Part shown: piece by piece, positions 1 to 7,921 of the stretch
Position numbering within the stretch: the stretch's first letter is position 1
Layout: every line of letters starts with the position of its first letter
Assembly (NCBI GenBank): GCA_937864265.1
Contig: CALMIR010000209.1
Location: 1 to 39,475 of the forward strand
DNA length: 39,475 bases
From: an uncultured Saprospirales bacterium
GTDB taxonomy: Bacteria > Bacteroidota > Bacteroidia > Chitinophagales > Saprospiraceae
Reading direction: 5' to 3'
Made by a program: the position numbers and the translations under genes
Notes under the pieces: generated by a model
Seen by the model: only the letters and a program-made list of their open reading frames with translations
The model's database searches: none
What the model was told of the DNA's origin: nothing

Positions 1-2
1 AA

Positions 3-167
3 AAACCAGGCAACGACTACGACAAGATATTCAAAGAAAACCTGGAGCCGCTCATCTTGCCACTTATCCGGCGGCGTTATGGCTTGGATATCAAAGACAA
101 ACGGCGGCTACCCGATAAAATCCAGACCACCACCGAACGAGAAACGGACTTCCTCCCATCACAATAG
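3..167 (+). pseudogene. N-terminal remnant of an Rpn-family (PD-(D/E)XK) nuclease
   Basis: The reading frame is open from the window edge to a TAG at 165-167. It encodes the typical opening of a Bacteroidota Rpn/transposase-like nuclease: NDYDKIFKENLEPLI, then RLPDKIQTTTERETDFL. In intact relatives this stretch leads into the catalytic core (an acidic residue followed by ExQ or ExK). Here the frame stops after about 55 visible residues and the core is missing. The next frame (176-448) looks like the tail of the same kind of protein, so the locus seems to have lost its middle. The true 5' end lies outside the window. Family recognition is from motif memory only; confidence in decay is good and in the exact subfamily moderate. 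Confidence 0.6.
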
Positions 168-175
168 CAGCAAGC

Positions 176-448
176 ATGCCCATCACAATTGATATCGAAA
201 AAGATTATTTATACCGGATCGGATTGGATCGGGGTATTGAGCTGGAACGGCAAAAGGCGGAAGCGGAACTGGAATTAGAACGCAAAAAGGCAGAAGCGGA
301 CCATCGCAGACTATAGGAAGCAGAAGCGGAAAAATTAGACGCCATCATTGCGCTATACCATGCAGGTCTGCCCATTAGCACGATCAGTCAGGCATTTCGG
401 ACAACAGAAGAAGATATACATGACATTATCTCCGCTAACCTTGAATAG
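176..448 (+). pseudogene. C-terminal tail of an Rpn-family protein, with an in-frame stop
   Basis: From ATG 176 the frame reads MPITIDIEKDYLYRIGLDRG, then a charged helix rich in ERQKAEAELE repeats, then TAG at 314-316 (codon 47). The same frame continues to TAG 446-448 as a helical segment (IIALYHAGLPISTISQAF) resembling the short C-terminal helix-turn-helix-like tail of Rpn proteins. Without the stop it would be 90 residues. The piece matches the coiled-coil tail region of the family, and together with the N-terminal remnant just upstream it marks a decayed gene. The 11-base string CCCATCACAAT occurs at both 155-165 and 179-189, across the junction between the two pieces. A programmed or suppressed stop cannot be excluded but is less likely. 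Confidence 0.55.
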
Positions 449-529
449 AAAATAGCGTAACGTGTTTTTTTATAACTGAGGTTTGCCAAGTGGCGTAAGA
501 GTTCTACCCCAAACAGTGATTGGCGGGAC

Positions 530-937
530 TTAATCCTTATCAAACACCTCATCCACAGGTTCCCACAATTCAATTTTATTGCCTTCTGGGTCGAGGATGT
601 GAACAAATTTGCCGTAGTCGTAGGTTTCAATGTCATCCAGAATAGTAACACCGCTTTCCTTCAGTTCAGCAAGTAACCCTTCCAGATTTTGCACCCGATA
701 GTTGATCATAAAATCTTTGGTGGAGGGTGCCATGTAGGTGGAGTCTTCGGAAAAAGTACTCCATTGCAAGTAGCCTTTCTTGTCGGGGTTATCCGCCAGC
801 CTGAACTCAAATAAAGCACCATACTGATCGGTTTCAAACCCTAGGTGTTGGCCATACCACTCACGCAAGCCTTTAGGGTCTTTGCATTTGAAGAAGATAC
901 CGCCAATGCCGGTGACTTTTTTGCCTTCTTTTTTCAT
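530..937 (-). CDS. VOC superfamily (glyoxalase/bleomycin-resistance-like) protein
   Basis: This 135-residue protein has the two beta-alpha-beta-beta-beta modules of the vicinal oxygen chelate fold: IGGIFFKCKDPKGLREWYGQ at the N terminus and a closing HILDPEGNKIELWEP motif, both typical of small stand-alone VOC proteins. These are metal-dependent or ligand-binding cytosolic proteins such as lyases, dioxygenases or resistance proteins; the substrate cannot be told from sequence. The start codon overlaps the stop of the upstream peroxiredoxin-like gene (ATGA at 934-937), so it is almost certainly co-transcribed and translationally coupled as the last gene of the minus-strand unit beginning at 2930. 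Confidence 0.85.
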   Translation of the reverse strand: MKKEGKKVTGIGGIFFKCKDPKGLREWYGQHLGFETDQYGALFEFRLADNPDKKGYLQWSTFSEDSTYMAPSTKDFMINYRVQNLEGLLAELKESGVTILDDIETYDYGKFVHILDPEGNKIELWEPVDEVFDKD

Positions 938-1806
938 TGGGTGATGGTTTGTATGGATGAATCATTTAGCATTTCCAAATAGGTTTCCGGTTCTGGCCGG
1001 ATGCGGTAGTTATCGGTTTCATGCAGAAAACGGACGATGCCTCCCTGATCGGTGACGATCACCGTAGGCAACACGTTATCGGTCGTATAGCCCAGTACTT
1101 CCAGCCCTGTAGGAGTGCCATTCTGATGTAAGATACCCAAGGTTTTTGCGGCAGCCAAATTTTTATCCACCAAAAATACCGCCGGAATTTTCAGGGAAGT
1201 TGCCAATCGCGTGGTATGTACTTCGTTCTGGGGACTAATAAAAACCAAATGAGCACCTTTTTCGCGGATTAATTGATAGGATCTGGCCAGTTCTTTGACT
1301 TGCGCTACACAAAATGGGCACCAATTGCCCCGGTAAAATACAAAGACGGCCGGGGCATTAAAAAAATCAGATAAGGCTCGCGACCGCCCCGTATGATCCT
1401 TTAGATGCTGGTCGGGCATTTTTTGCCCCACTTGTACCTTTGCAGGTTTGCGATCGGATAAATTGGTCCCCCAATACACATATACCAGCCATCCCAGAGC
1501 GGCCACAACGACCCAAACGTAAACTAAAACCGGGAATTCGGAAGTATCTAGTGATACCAAGGCAAATAAACTAGCGAACAGGGTGAACCGAGTACCTGTT
1601 TCCATATGAATTCCGGTACGCGCAATATTTTTGAACAAGTAAAGCACCGAAAAGTACAGCACTCCAGGTAAAATGCTCAGCAATAAGCCCAACCATGCCA
1701 AAACGGGTACACCCATCGCCCATTGATAGAGTATGAACAGTAAGGTGATGGACAGAAAACCCACATAAGCAGAAACAAATAAAGCTTTAGAATGGCCAGG
1801 TGTCAT
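934..1806 (-). CDS. Membrane-anchored peroxiredoxin-like (AhpC/TSA, redoxin) protein
   Basis: This 290-residue protein has two parts. Residues about 7-112 contain hydrophobic segments (roughly 8-30, 33-58 and 76-112), predicting an integral membrane anchor. Residues about 125-285 form a redoxin domain with the motif FYRGNWCPFCVAQ, with cysteines at about 163 and 166, followed by a typical AhpC/TSA core. The CxxC spacing resembles the peroxiredoxin-like AhpC/TSA family rather than classic 2-Cys Prx. It probably reduces thiols or peroxides at the membrane; which side the domain faces is not certain. It lies 11 bases after the amidohydrolase gene and overlaps the VOC gene by four bases, so all three form one operon. 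Fusion of a polytopic anchor to this domain is uncommon. Confidence 0.8.
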   Translation of the reverse strand: MTPGHSKALFVSAYVGFLSITLLFILYQWAMGVPVLAWLGLLLSILPGVLYFSVLYLFKNIARTGIHMETGTRFTLFASLFALVSLDTSEFPVLVYVWVVVAALGWLVYVYWGTNLSDRKPAKVQVGQKMPDQHLKDHTGRSRALSDFFNAPAVFVFYRGNWCPFCVAQVKELARSYQLIREKGAHLVFISPQNEVHTTRLATSLKIPAVFLVDKNLAAAKTLGILHQNGTPTGLEVLGYTTDNVLPTVIVTDQGGIVRFLHETDNYRIRPEPETYLEMLNDSSIQTITQ

Positions 1807-1817
1807 TTGCAGGGAAT

Positions 1818-2930
1818 TTACTTGGGAAAAATGGCAGCGTCCAAACCGGGAATAACCCGCAGCGCATTTTTATAGTAGATTTTTTTCAGCACCTCATCGT
1901 TCAAATCCATACCATACATGCGCCAGAACGCATGATAGCGCTTGTAGTAAGGAAAGTATTCATCGTCAGTTTCCAGCACCCTAAAATAGGTAGGGTACTC
2001 CGAGGGCACATAGGAATCCTTTCCAAATAGGATGCGATCCTGGTATTTTTCAAAAAAAGCTTTGGCATGTCGGGGTTGGCGACCCAATTCGGCGATAACA
2101 GCACCAAACTCCACATACATATTGGGCATGGCATCCAACAGATCGCCCAAATGATCCAGGTTGTTGGGATACCAACCAAAATGGGCATTGATGAATGTGG
2201 TATTTGGATGCTTTTTGAACATATCGTGTTGTTCGGCAATGATGGTTTCCCAGGGCGCGGGGTCATCGGCCTCGCGTTTGCGGCCCGGGCGTACTTTCAG
2301 CTCCAGCCAACGCTCGTTGTTTTCATCGTGCGGCTCCCAGAACGACTTAGGGTCGGCAGCGTGGATGAGTACAGGGATGCCCAATTCGCCGCACTTCGCC
2401 CACACGGGATCCAATCGCGGATCGTTGATAGCAATCCGATTGCCCAGAGAATCTTGATGAAACATGCCCTGGCTTTTGTATATTTTCAAGCCTTTGGCGC
2501 CGATACTGACATCGTATTCCAGTTGCTTGAGGGTATTTTCCAGCCAGTCTGGCGCAGCGATACCCCGAATTTCGATATTGGTAAATAGGACGATTCGCTT
2601 GGCATGGTCGTATTTTTCAATATTATCCACCATTGCTTTGAGTGCTGGCCCGCCGCGACCGCTCAAGTTCACGATGATGCCCATATTTAAGGAATCCATT
2701 TGTCGAATCAACAGGTCCAAATCTTGTTCAGCCATGCGCCAATGGTGGCTGTGTACGTCAATGAAGGGAAATTTGGCGCTGTTCATCGGGTGTTCCGGCA
2801 CGACCAATGTTGAAGGCGGATCGTATAATTCAAAGTCCATGTGCAGGCTGGTATCCACCTCCACTTGTGCGTTAAGGAAGGGAGAAAAAAATAGGGTGAG
2901 CAAAAGTGCAAGTGAGTATGGTTTCATCAT
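1818..2930 (-). CDS. Secreted amidohydrolase-family (metal-dependent TIM barrel) protein
   Basis: This 370-residue protein begins with a signal peptide (MMKPYSLALLLTLFFSPFLNAQ), so it is exported. The mature part has the metal ligands of an amidohydrolase_2-type barrel: FIDVHSHHW (H60, H62), VLIHAADP (H190), INAHFGW (H250) and LFGKDSYVP (D305), plus a lysine in GAKGLKIYKS. Such enzymes hydrolyse or decarboxylate small cyclic or carboxylated substrates; the substrate here is unknown. It is first in a minus-strand operon with the redoxin and VOC genes. A good divergent promoter precedes it (TTTTTG, 18 bases, TATTTTTG at 2950-2981). Start codon ATG 2930 is followed by a second ATG, which could equally be used. 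Confidence 0.85.
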   Translation of the reverse strand: MMKPYSLALLLTLFFSPFLNAQVEVDTSLHMDFELYDPPSTLVVPEHPMNSAKFPFIDVHSHHWRMAEQDLDLLIRQMDSLNMGIIVNLSGRGGPALKAMVDNIEKYDHAKRIVLFTNIEIRGIAAPDWLENTLKQLEYDVSIGAKGLKIYKSQGMFHQDSLGNRIAINDPRLDPVWAKCGELGIPVLIHAADPKSFWEPHDENNERWLELKVRPGRKREADDPAPWETIIAEQHDMFKKHPNTTFINAHFGWYPNNLDHLGDLLDAMPNMYVEFGAVIAELGRQPRHAKAFFEKYQDRILFGKDSYVPSEYPTYFRVLETDDEYFPYYKRYHAFWRMYGMDLNDEVLKKIYYKNALRVIPGLDAAIFPK

Positions 2931-2949
2931 ATCGGTGTTTAATCCTTTT

Positions 2950-2981
2950 CAAAAATAACACCCTTTTCCGGTTGACAAAAA
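2950..2981 (-). promoter_or_regulatory. Bacteroidota-type promoter for the amidohydrolase operon
   Basis: On the minus strand a -33 element TTTTTG (2981-2976) is followed after 18 bases by a -7 element TATTTTTG (2957-2950), a full match to TAnnTTTG. The predicted transcript would start about 10-15 bases before ATG 2930. This is sequence matching only. Confidence 0.6.
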
Positions 2982-2993
2982 GGTATGCGCCCT

Positions 2994-3027
2994 TTTTTGA
3001 GTTTGGCCGACAAAGACCTTAACTTTG
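2994..3027 (+). promoter_or_regulatory. Bacteroidota-type promoter for the DMT transporter gene
   Basis: TTTTTG at 2994-2999, a 20-base spacer and TAACTTTG at 3020-3027 match the Bacteroidota consensus. The element lies inside the longest possible reading frame (from 2985), which argues that translation starts at ATG 3045 rather than at 2985. It is back to back with the minus-strand promoter at 2950-2981. Confidence 0.6.
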
Positions 3028-3044
3028 CGCCCTCAATTTGCAGC

Positions 3045-3947
3045 ATGAATCCGACACAGCGAGCTTATTTAGAATTGCACATTGCTGTTTTTTTATTTGG
3101 CTTTACGGCCATTTTGGGCGACCTGATTCAGCTACCAGCCATTGTACTGGTTTGGTGGCGGGTATTGATAACCAGCATTAGCCTTTTGTTTTTAATCAAA
3201 ATGGGCAGGCGTTTGCGGGCAATAGGCCGAAAGCGAATATTGCAGTACATGGGTATTGGCGTTTTTGTAGCCATACACTGGATTTGCTTTTACGGCGCGA
3301 TCAAACTGGCCAATGCCTCCATAGCGCTTATTTGCATGGCAACCACCTCCTTTTTCACCTCTCTGATGGAGCCTTTTATTATGAAACAGCGCCTGCGCTG
3401 GTACGAATTGCTTATTGGGCTGCTTATCATTCCCGGCATTGCACTAATTGCCAATACGACGCAGGTGGCGATGCTCGATGGCCTGATTGTAGGGCTTTTG
3501 TCGGCGCTGATGGCGGCTCTTTTTGCTACTTTGAATAAAAACATGATCAGCCATGCCGATGCTATGAGCATTACTTTTCTGGAATTGAGCAGTTCCTTGT
3601 TGGTACTGAGTCTGATACTGCCTTTTTTCATTTATTTTAGTGTTGATCCGGTCCGATTTCTACCTTCTTTATCCGACTGGGGCTATTTGATGGTATTGGC
3701 CTTGTTGTGCACGACCTTGGCGTATGTGCTGTCTTTGAGATCGCTTCAATATTTGTCGGCCTTTGCGGCCAATCTGACGGTAAATTTGGAACCTATTTAC
3801 GGCATAGCGCTGGCTGGGGTGCTACTGGACGATCATCAAGAGTTGACAACTGGTTTTTATATGGGTTGTTTAATGATTCTGGCGGCAGTATTTAGCTATC
3901 CGTTTTTGCGGAAGCGGTTTGAAGGGGGATTGGTGGGCAGTAGCTAG
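3045..3947 (+). CDS. DMT-superfamily (EamA) transporter
   Basis: From ATG 3045 (MNPTQRAYLELHIAVFLFG) the product is 300 residues, the normal size for a two-EamA-domain drug/metabolite transporter with about ten membrane helices. Visible motifs include WWRVLITS after the second helix and the repeat-closing LEPIYGIALAGVLLDDHQELTTGFYMGCLMI, where a conserved glutamate-proline is followed by a short helix. It sits in the inner membrane and exports or imports small metabolites of unknown identity. I chose 3045 over 2985 because a TAACTTTG promoter lies between them and the first 20 codons do not look like transporter sequence. The peroxiredoxin gene follows after 39 bases and may be co-transcribed. 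Confidence 0.88.
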   Translation: MNPTQRAYLELHIAVFLFGFTAILGDLIQLPAIVLVWWRVLITSISLLFLIKMGRRLRAIGRKRILQYMGIGVFVAIHWICFYGAIKLANASIALICMATTSFFTSLMEPFIMKQRLRWYELLIGLLIIPGIALIANTTQVAMLDGLIVGLLSALMAALFATLNKNMISHADAMSITFLELSSSLLVLSLILPFFIYFSVDPVRFLPSLSDWGYLMVLALLCTTLAYVLSLRSLQYLSAFAANLTVNLEPIYGIALAGVLLDDHQELTTGFYMGCLMILAAVFSYPFLRKRFEGGLVGSS

Positions 3948-3986
3948 TAGTTTGAGTGAGGGTGGGATAAATAAAAAAAGAGCATA

Positions 3987-4445
3987 ATGACACATTTGCA
4001 AGTAGGCGATCAAGCACCGGGGTTTGAAGCGAAGAATCAATTGGGGGAAGTGGTGCGTCTTTCAGACTACCGGGGGAAGCGACTTATCCTGTTTTTTTAC
4101 CCGCAGGACAATAGTCCGAGTTGCAACAACGAGGTCTGCAATTTGCGGGATAATTACCAATTATTCCAAAAGCAGGGGTATGAATTGCTGGGTGTTAGTC
4201 CGGATACCGAAAAGAGGCATCAAAATTTTATTAAAAAATTTGACTTGCCTTTTCCTTTGCTGGCAGATACCGACCGGGCTATTATTCGAGCCTACGGCTT
4301 ATGGGGTGAGAAAAAATTCATGGGCCGCACCTTTGATGGTGTGCATCGGACGACCTTCATCATCAATAAAAAAGGGGTCATTGAGCAGGTTTTCACCAAA
4401 GTGGTGACTAAGAACCATGCGGCACAGATTTTAGAAGAAGTTTAA
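3987..4445 (+). CDS. bcp: Thioredoxin-dependent thiol peroxidase (Bcp/PrxQ type)
   Basis: This 152-residue cytosolic peroxiredoxin has the Bcp/PrxQ signature: YPQDNSPSCNNEVCNLRD with peroxidatic C46 and resolving C51 five residues later in the same helix, then TFIINKKGVIEQVF near the end. It reduces hydrogen peroxide and organic hydroperoxides using thioredoxin. The length is standard. The usual TPGC(T) motif is changed to SPSC, leaving the catalytic proline and cysteine intact. It lies between the DMT transporter (39 bases upstream) and the small acidic protein (12 bases downstream), suggesting a three-gene transcript. Confidence 0.92.
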   Translation: MTHLQVGDQAPGFEAKNQLGEVVRLSDYRGKRLILFFYPQDNSPSCNNEVCNLRDNYQLFQKQGYELLGVSPDTEKRHQNFIKKFDLPFPLLADTDRAIIRAYGLWGEKKFMGRTFDGVHRTTFIINKKGVIEQVFTKVVTKNHAAQILEEV

Positions 4446-4457
4446 TACAACATAAAA

Positions 4458-4937
4458 ATGATCACGGAAAAAAACATTGAAGCTGCAGCTGATAAATTCG
4501 ATCGCTCTGAAAAAGCATTTGAGCAAGCAGCCCTGAGTTTTGAACAAAAACAGCCTGTTCTGCATGCCTATCTTTTGTCAGAACATTTTGATTTGTTCAC
4601 TGAAGAGGAAAAAGACTACGCCCATTACCTGTTGATGGTAGCCTGGCAGGCGATATTGGATGCTGGTCTGCAGGCGGCTCAGGTTGATGAAGGTCGGCTG
4701 GCCAATGCGGAGGAGCACAACTGGGCGCTTTTTCAGCAAGGTCCGGATGCCCCTTTTCGCCGAAAGCTGGATATCTTTTATGAAAAAACCAAAGAAGAAG
4801 ACCTATTGGCCTTTTTGGAAGATGCCTTTACAGAAGAAGTAGAGGACGATGATGAATTGCCCTTTACCCGCGAAGGTCGGGACGCGCTATTTATTACGGT
4901 CAAATCGATGGTGGATAGCTTGTTGGAAGGAATGTAA
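4458..4937 (+). CDS. Conserved small acidic protein of unknown function
   Basis: This 159-residue soluble protein is strongly acidic, with no signal peptide or membrane helix. It appears all-helical, with a cluster of acidic residues (EDAFTEEVEDDDELP) near residue 130. I do not recognise a domain. The gene begins 12 bases after the bcp stop, so it is probably translated from the same message; a link to oxidative stress is only inferred from position. Codon use and composition match its neighbours. Confidence 0.65.
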   Translation: MITEKNIEAAADKFDRSEKAFEQAALSFEQKQPVLHAYLLSEHFDLFTEEEKDYAHYLLMVAWQAILDAGLQAAQVDEGRLANAEEHNWALFQQGPDAPFRRKLDIFYEKTKEEDLLAFLEDAFTEEVEDDDELPFTREGRDALFITVKSMVDSLLEGM

Positions 4938-5021
4938 ATAAGGGCTTATCTTTCAGGTTCATCGGTATGTTGTAAGATGAAGTTTATGAGGCCTTAGCCT
5001 TAAAGTATCGCATGAAATGAC

Positions 5022-5029
5022 TACATTTG
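5022..5029 (+). promoter_or_regulatory. -7 promoter box before the TlpA-like lipoprotein gene
   Basis: TACATTTG is a full match to TAnnTTTG, 12 bases before ATG 5042. No clear TTTG -33 box is seen at the expected distance. Confidence 0.45.
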
Positions 5030-5041
5030 CGCAAAAAATAA

Positions 5042-6484
5042 ATGCGACCTTTGATCCTCATTTTGTGCTTGATTTCTTTTTGGGCATGCAACAACAGCGG
5101 CAATGCCAATGGTATAATAGATGCTTCTCGGCCACAAATACCTGCTGAAGCGCCTGACTTCAGTATTCAAATAGAAGGTATTGGTTCTGGTCAAGCTGCG
5201 ATGGTAGGCACCTATGGCGAGCGTCAGTTCAAAGTGGATTCTACCACCATTGATGCGACTGGCTACATGCATTTCAAAAGGGACGAACCCTATCCTTCCG
5301 GGCTGTATTACTTCGTTTTGCCAGATAAAACAGTGCTTCAATTTTTGATTGATGTGGATCAAACCTTCACGATGAAAACCCGAGCTGGCGATGTCATCAA
5401 CAGCATGCAAGTAGAGGGTAGCAAAGACAACGAATTGTTGTATGCCAACTTGAAATTTGAAGCCGAAAACCAGCCCTTCATCCAGCAACTTTCTCAACAA
5501 CTCAATAGTACGCCCAGCAACGATCCGCGATATCAGCAGTTGAAAAAACAGCAAGACGATTTTATCAAAAAACGTCAAACGCACTTACAAGATTTGTACA
5601 AACAAGCCCCCAATAGCTTTTTTGTCAAATACAAACAAGCTGGTCAAAACCCGGAGCTCAGAGACATCCGGCTCTCTGATGGCAGCATCAACAATGCGGC
5701 TCAGGTTTATCACTATCGGATGGATTTTTGGAATAATGTCGATTTTAGCCATGAAGGCTTAATTGGGACTCCTGTCATTTTCAATAAGCTCAAGCGCTAT
5801 ATCAATGAGCTAACAGCACAACACCCGGATTCCATTTGTCAGTCGGCGGCATTTCTAATGGATAAAGTAGAGAAATACCCCAAATACGCCGAGTTCTTTG
5901 CCAACTGGATTGTGTTGAACTACGATCCGGCCAAGACCTCGCTGATGGATTCCGACGCCGTGTTTGTATTTATGATCCAAAATTATTTCACCTACGAAAA
6001 AGCCCATTGGGCCGACTCTGCCGAAATTTACAGCATCCAATTGCGCGCCCACGAAATGGCCAGTAGCCTCATAGGCAAAAAGGGGCCGGATGTGCAGGCC
6101 AAAGACCCGAATGGAAAGCTGCAATCTATTTATGCCATTCAATCGCCATACATCATCGTTTACATGTACAATCCGACCTGCGAGCATTGCATGGAGCAAA
6201 CGCCCAAGCTGGTCAATTTTTACCGCCAATGGAAAAGCAAAGGCGTGGAAGTATTCGGTATCGCACTAGACACCGACCAAGATGAATGGAAAGCTTATAT
6301 CGCCAAAAATGGCATGGACTGGATCAACGTGTTTGACCCAAGCAACAAATCCATTTATGCCAAATATTTTGTGGATCATACCCCCGAGCTTTATGTGCTC
6401 AACCCGGAACGCATCATCATTGGCAAAAACTTAAAGGTTAATCAGGTGGAGGAAATCATTCGGCGAGATCAGGAGAAACGGTAA
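5042..6484 (+). CDS. TlpA-like thioredoxin-fold lipoprotein
   Basis: This 480-residue protein starts with a lipoprotein signal (MRPLILILCLISFWAC, lipid-modified cysteine about residue 16). The first ~140 residues form a beta-rich domain like the DUF4369-type modules found before thioredoxin domains in Bacteroidota, followed by a helical linker. The last ~140 residues are a thioredoxin fold with the active-site motif PTCEHCMEQ (C380, C383), then GIALDTDQDEW and DHTPELYVLNPE (conserved cis-proline). It is anchored in the cell envelope facing the periplasm and probably acts as a thiol-disulfide reductase. Its partner is unknown. The gene has its own promoter-like box and appears monocistronic. 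Confidence 0.85.
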   Translation: MRPLILILCLISFWACNNSGNANGIIDASRPQIPAEAPDFSIQIEGIGSGQAAMVGTYGERQFKVDSTTIDATGYMHFKRDEPYPSGLYYFVLPDKTVLQFLIDVDQTFTMKTRAGDVINSMQVEGSKDNELLYANLKFEAENQPFIQQLSQQLNSTPSNDPRYQQLKKQQDDFIKKRQTHLQDLYKQAPNSFFVKYKQAGQNPELRDIRLSDGSINNAAQVYHYRMDFWNNVDFSHEGLIGTPVIFNKLKRYINELTAQHPDSICQSAAFLMDKVEKYPKYAEFFANWIVLNYDPAKTSLMDSDAVFVFMIQNYFTYEKAHWADSAEIYSIQLRAHEMASSLIGKKGPDVQAKDPNGKLQSIYAIQSPYIIVYMYNPTCEHCMEQTPKLVNFYRQWKSKGVEVFGIALDTDQDEWKAYIAKNGMDWINVFDPSNKSIYAKYFVDHTPELYVLNPERIIIGKNLKVNQVEEIIRRDQEKR

Positions 6485-6511
6485 TAAATGGTGTGCAAAA
6501 AATTACTTCTC

Positions 6512-7678
6512 CTAAAAAATGCCTTCCACAGCCTGCCATTCCCGTACTGATGCTTCTGTGCGCAATTGATTTTCTTGGCCGGCATAGATCAGGTAAGCAT
6601 CTATGTCGAATGTTGGTTCAGCATATTTGCGAAAGGCTTGGAGATTATCGAAAAAGGAACGGTTGATGGTCTTGGCTGATTTTATTTCGGCTACGATCAG
6701 CTTATTGGCTCGTTCGGCCAGCACATCTACTTCGCGGCGGTTGCTATCTTGCCAGAAATATAGGTTGGAGTTCCAGCCCTTTTCGTATTGCTGCTTGCTG
6801 AATTCTGCCACGATCATATTTTCAAAGAGCACTCCGCGTGCAAAGTGTACCGTCAAATCAATAGGAGCCTTGATGCCGAGTAGATGAGCCGCCAACCCGG
6901 AATCGTAGAAATACAGCTTGGGTGATTTCGTGATTCGCTTAGCAAAATTCCTGTAGTAGGGCGGCAATAAAAAAACGATATGGCTGGTTTCTAAAATACC
7001 CATCCAGGCTTTGGCAGTGACCGGCGACACCCCCACGTCGGCGGCCAACGCTGCATAGTTGACGGGCTGTCCAATGCGCCCTGCACAAAGGCGCACGAAG
7101 TTGTGAAACAGCATTAAGTCCTGAACCACCGTCAGTTGGCGCACATCTCGTTCAATATATGTTTGCAGGTAATTGGGGTAGAAATCGGTAGGCAGGATAT
7201 CCCGGTCATATACTGGTGGGTAAAAACCTTTACAAATTGCTTCTTCCGCCTGTTGTGGTAGATACCCGACAGCTTTCAGTTCAGCAAAGGTAAAAGGAAA
7301 AAGCTTGAACAAGGCAACCCTGCCTGCTAAGCTTTGGGTGATGCCTTCCATCAGCAAATAGTTCTGAGAACCAGAAAGTATATACTGCCCGAGTAAACGG
7401 TCTTCGTCCACCTTGCCTTGCAAGTAATTGAATAATTCTGGCACGCGTTGCACTTCGTCAAAAATGACATAGCGGTCGTAGGTAGCTAAAAAACGGCGTG
7501 GGTCTTCCTTTGCAAATGCTTGATAGTCTGCATTTTCCAGCGACACATAGCGATAGTTGGGCAACAGATGGCGCAACAGCGTTGTTTTTCCGGACTGGCG
7601 TGGCCCTGTCAAGGATATGATCGGATACTTTAGGCACATCGCCTGAATGCGTTCTGCTATCGAACGTGCTATAAACAT
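6512..7678 (-). CDS. ATP-binding protein with DUF4143 (AAA_14 plus nuclease-like domain)
   Basis: From ATG 7678 the protein is 388 residues, the usual length. The N-terminal P-loop ATPase has Walker A GPRQSGKTTLL (about residues 25-35), Walker B YVIFDEVQRVP (D74, E75) and sensor motif ILSGSQN. The C-terminal DUF4143 part contains YIERDVRQL, LYFYDSGLAAHLLG and a restriction-endonuclease-like REVDVLAERANKLIVAEIKSA core. These proteins are common, scattered accessory ATPases of uncertain role, sometimes suggested to act in DNA or toxin-related functions. The longer frame begins with TTG 7693, inside a TATATTTG box (7691-7698), so ATG 7678 is preferred. A decayed paralogue lies at 32738-33055. 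The stop faces the lipoprotein gene 27 bases away. Confidence 0.88.
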   Translation of the reverse strand: MFIARSIAERIQAMCLKYPIISLTGPRQSGKTTLLRHLLPNYRYVSLENADYQAFAKEDPRRFLATYDRYVIFDEVQRVPELFNYLQGKVDEDRLLGQYILSGSQNYLLMEGITQSLAGRVALFKLFPFTFAELKAVGYLPQQAEEAICKGFYPPVYDRDILPTDFYPNYLQTYIERDVRQLTVVQDLMLFHNFVRLCAGRIGQPVNYAALAADVGVSPVTAKAWMGILETSHIVFLLPPYYRNFAKRITKSPKLYFYDSGLAAHLLGIKAPIDLTVHFARGVLFENMIVAEFSKQQYEKGWNSNLYFWQDSNRREVDVLAERANKLIVAEIKSAKTINRSFFDNLQAFRKYAEPTFDIDAYLIYAGQENQLRTEASVREWQAVEGIF

Positions 7679-7690
7679 GGCATTTTTATG

Positions 7691-7698
7691 CAAATATA
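7691..7698 (-). promoter_or_regulatory. -7 promoter box before the DUF4143 ATPase gene
   Basis: On the minus strand TATATTTG matches TAnnTTTG exactly. Transcription would begin only a few bases before ATG 7678, giving a near-leaderless message. No convincing -33 box is visible. Confidence 0.4.
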
Positions 7699-7921
7699 AA
7701 ATTCTATTTTTAATTTACATGAAATTCGCCTAACTTGGTATTTTTGATGCGTGTGATGACGCTATGTCCGCCTCCTCACAAGTGTGTTGTCAGAATCGGA
7801 AAATATTTTTCGAAATGGTAAAACATTTTAACGAAATTTGCCATCCATTGAGCAATAGTACTTTACTACAAGTCCGTTTGCCGCTGATCATAAGCAAGAG
7901 TAGAACATCAAAATAATCGGT

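Noticed and set aside
388-651. Minus-strand frame of 87 codons
   Set aside because: Overlaps the VOC gene in another frame and the Rpn relic; composition is not protein-like.
2067-2588. Plus-strand frame of 173 codons
   Set aside because: Antisense to the amidohydrolase gene with its complete metal-ligand set.
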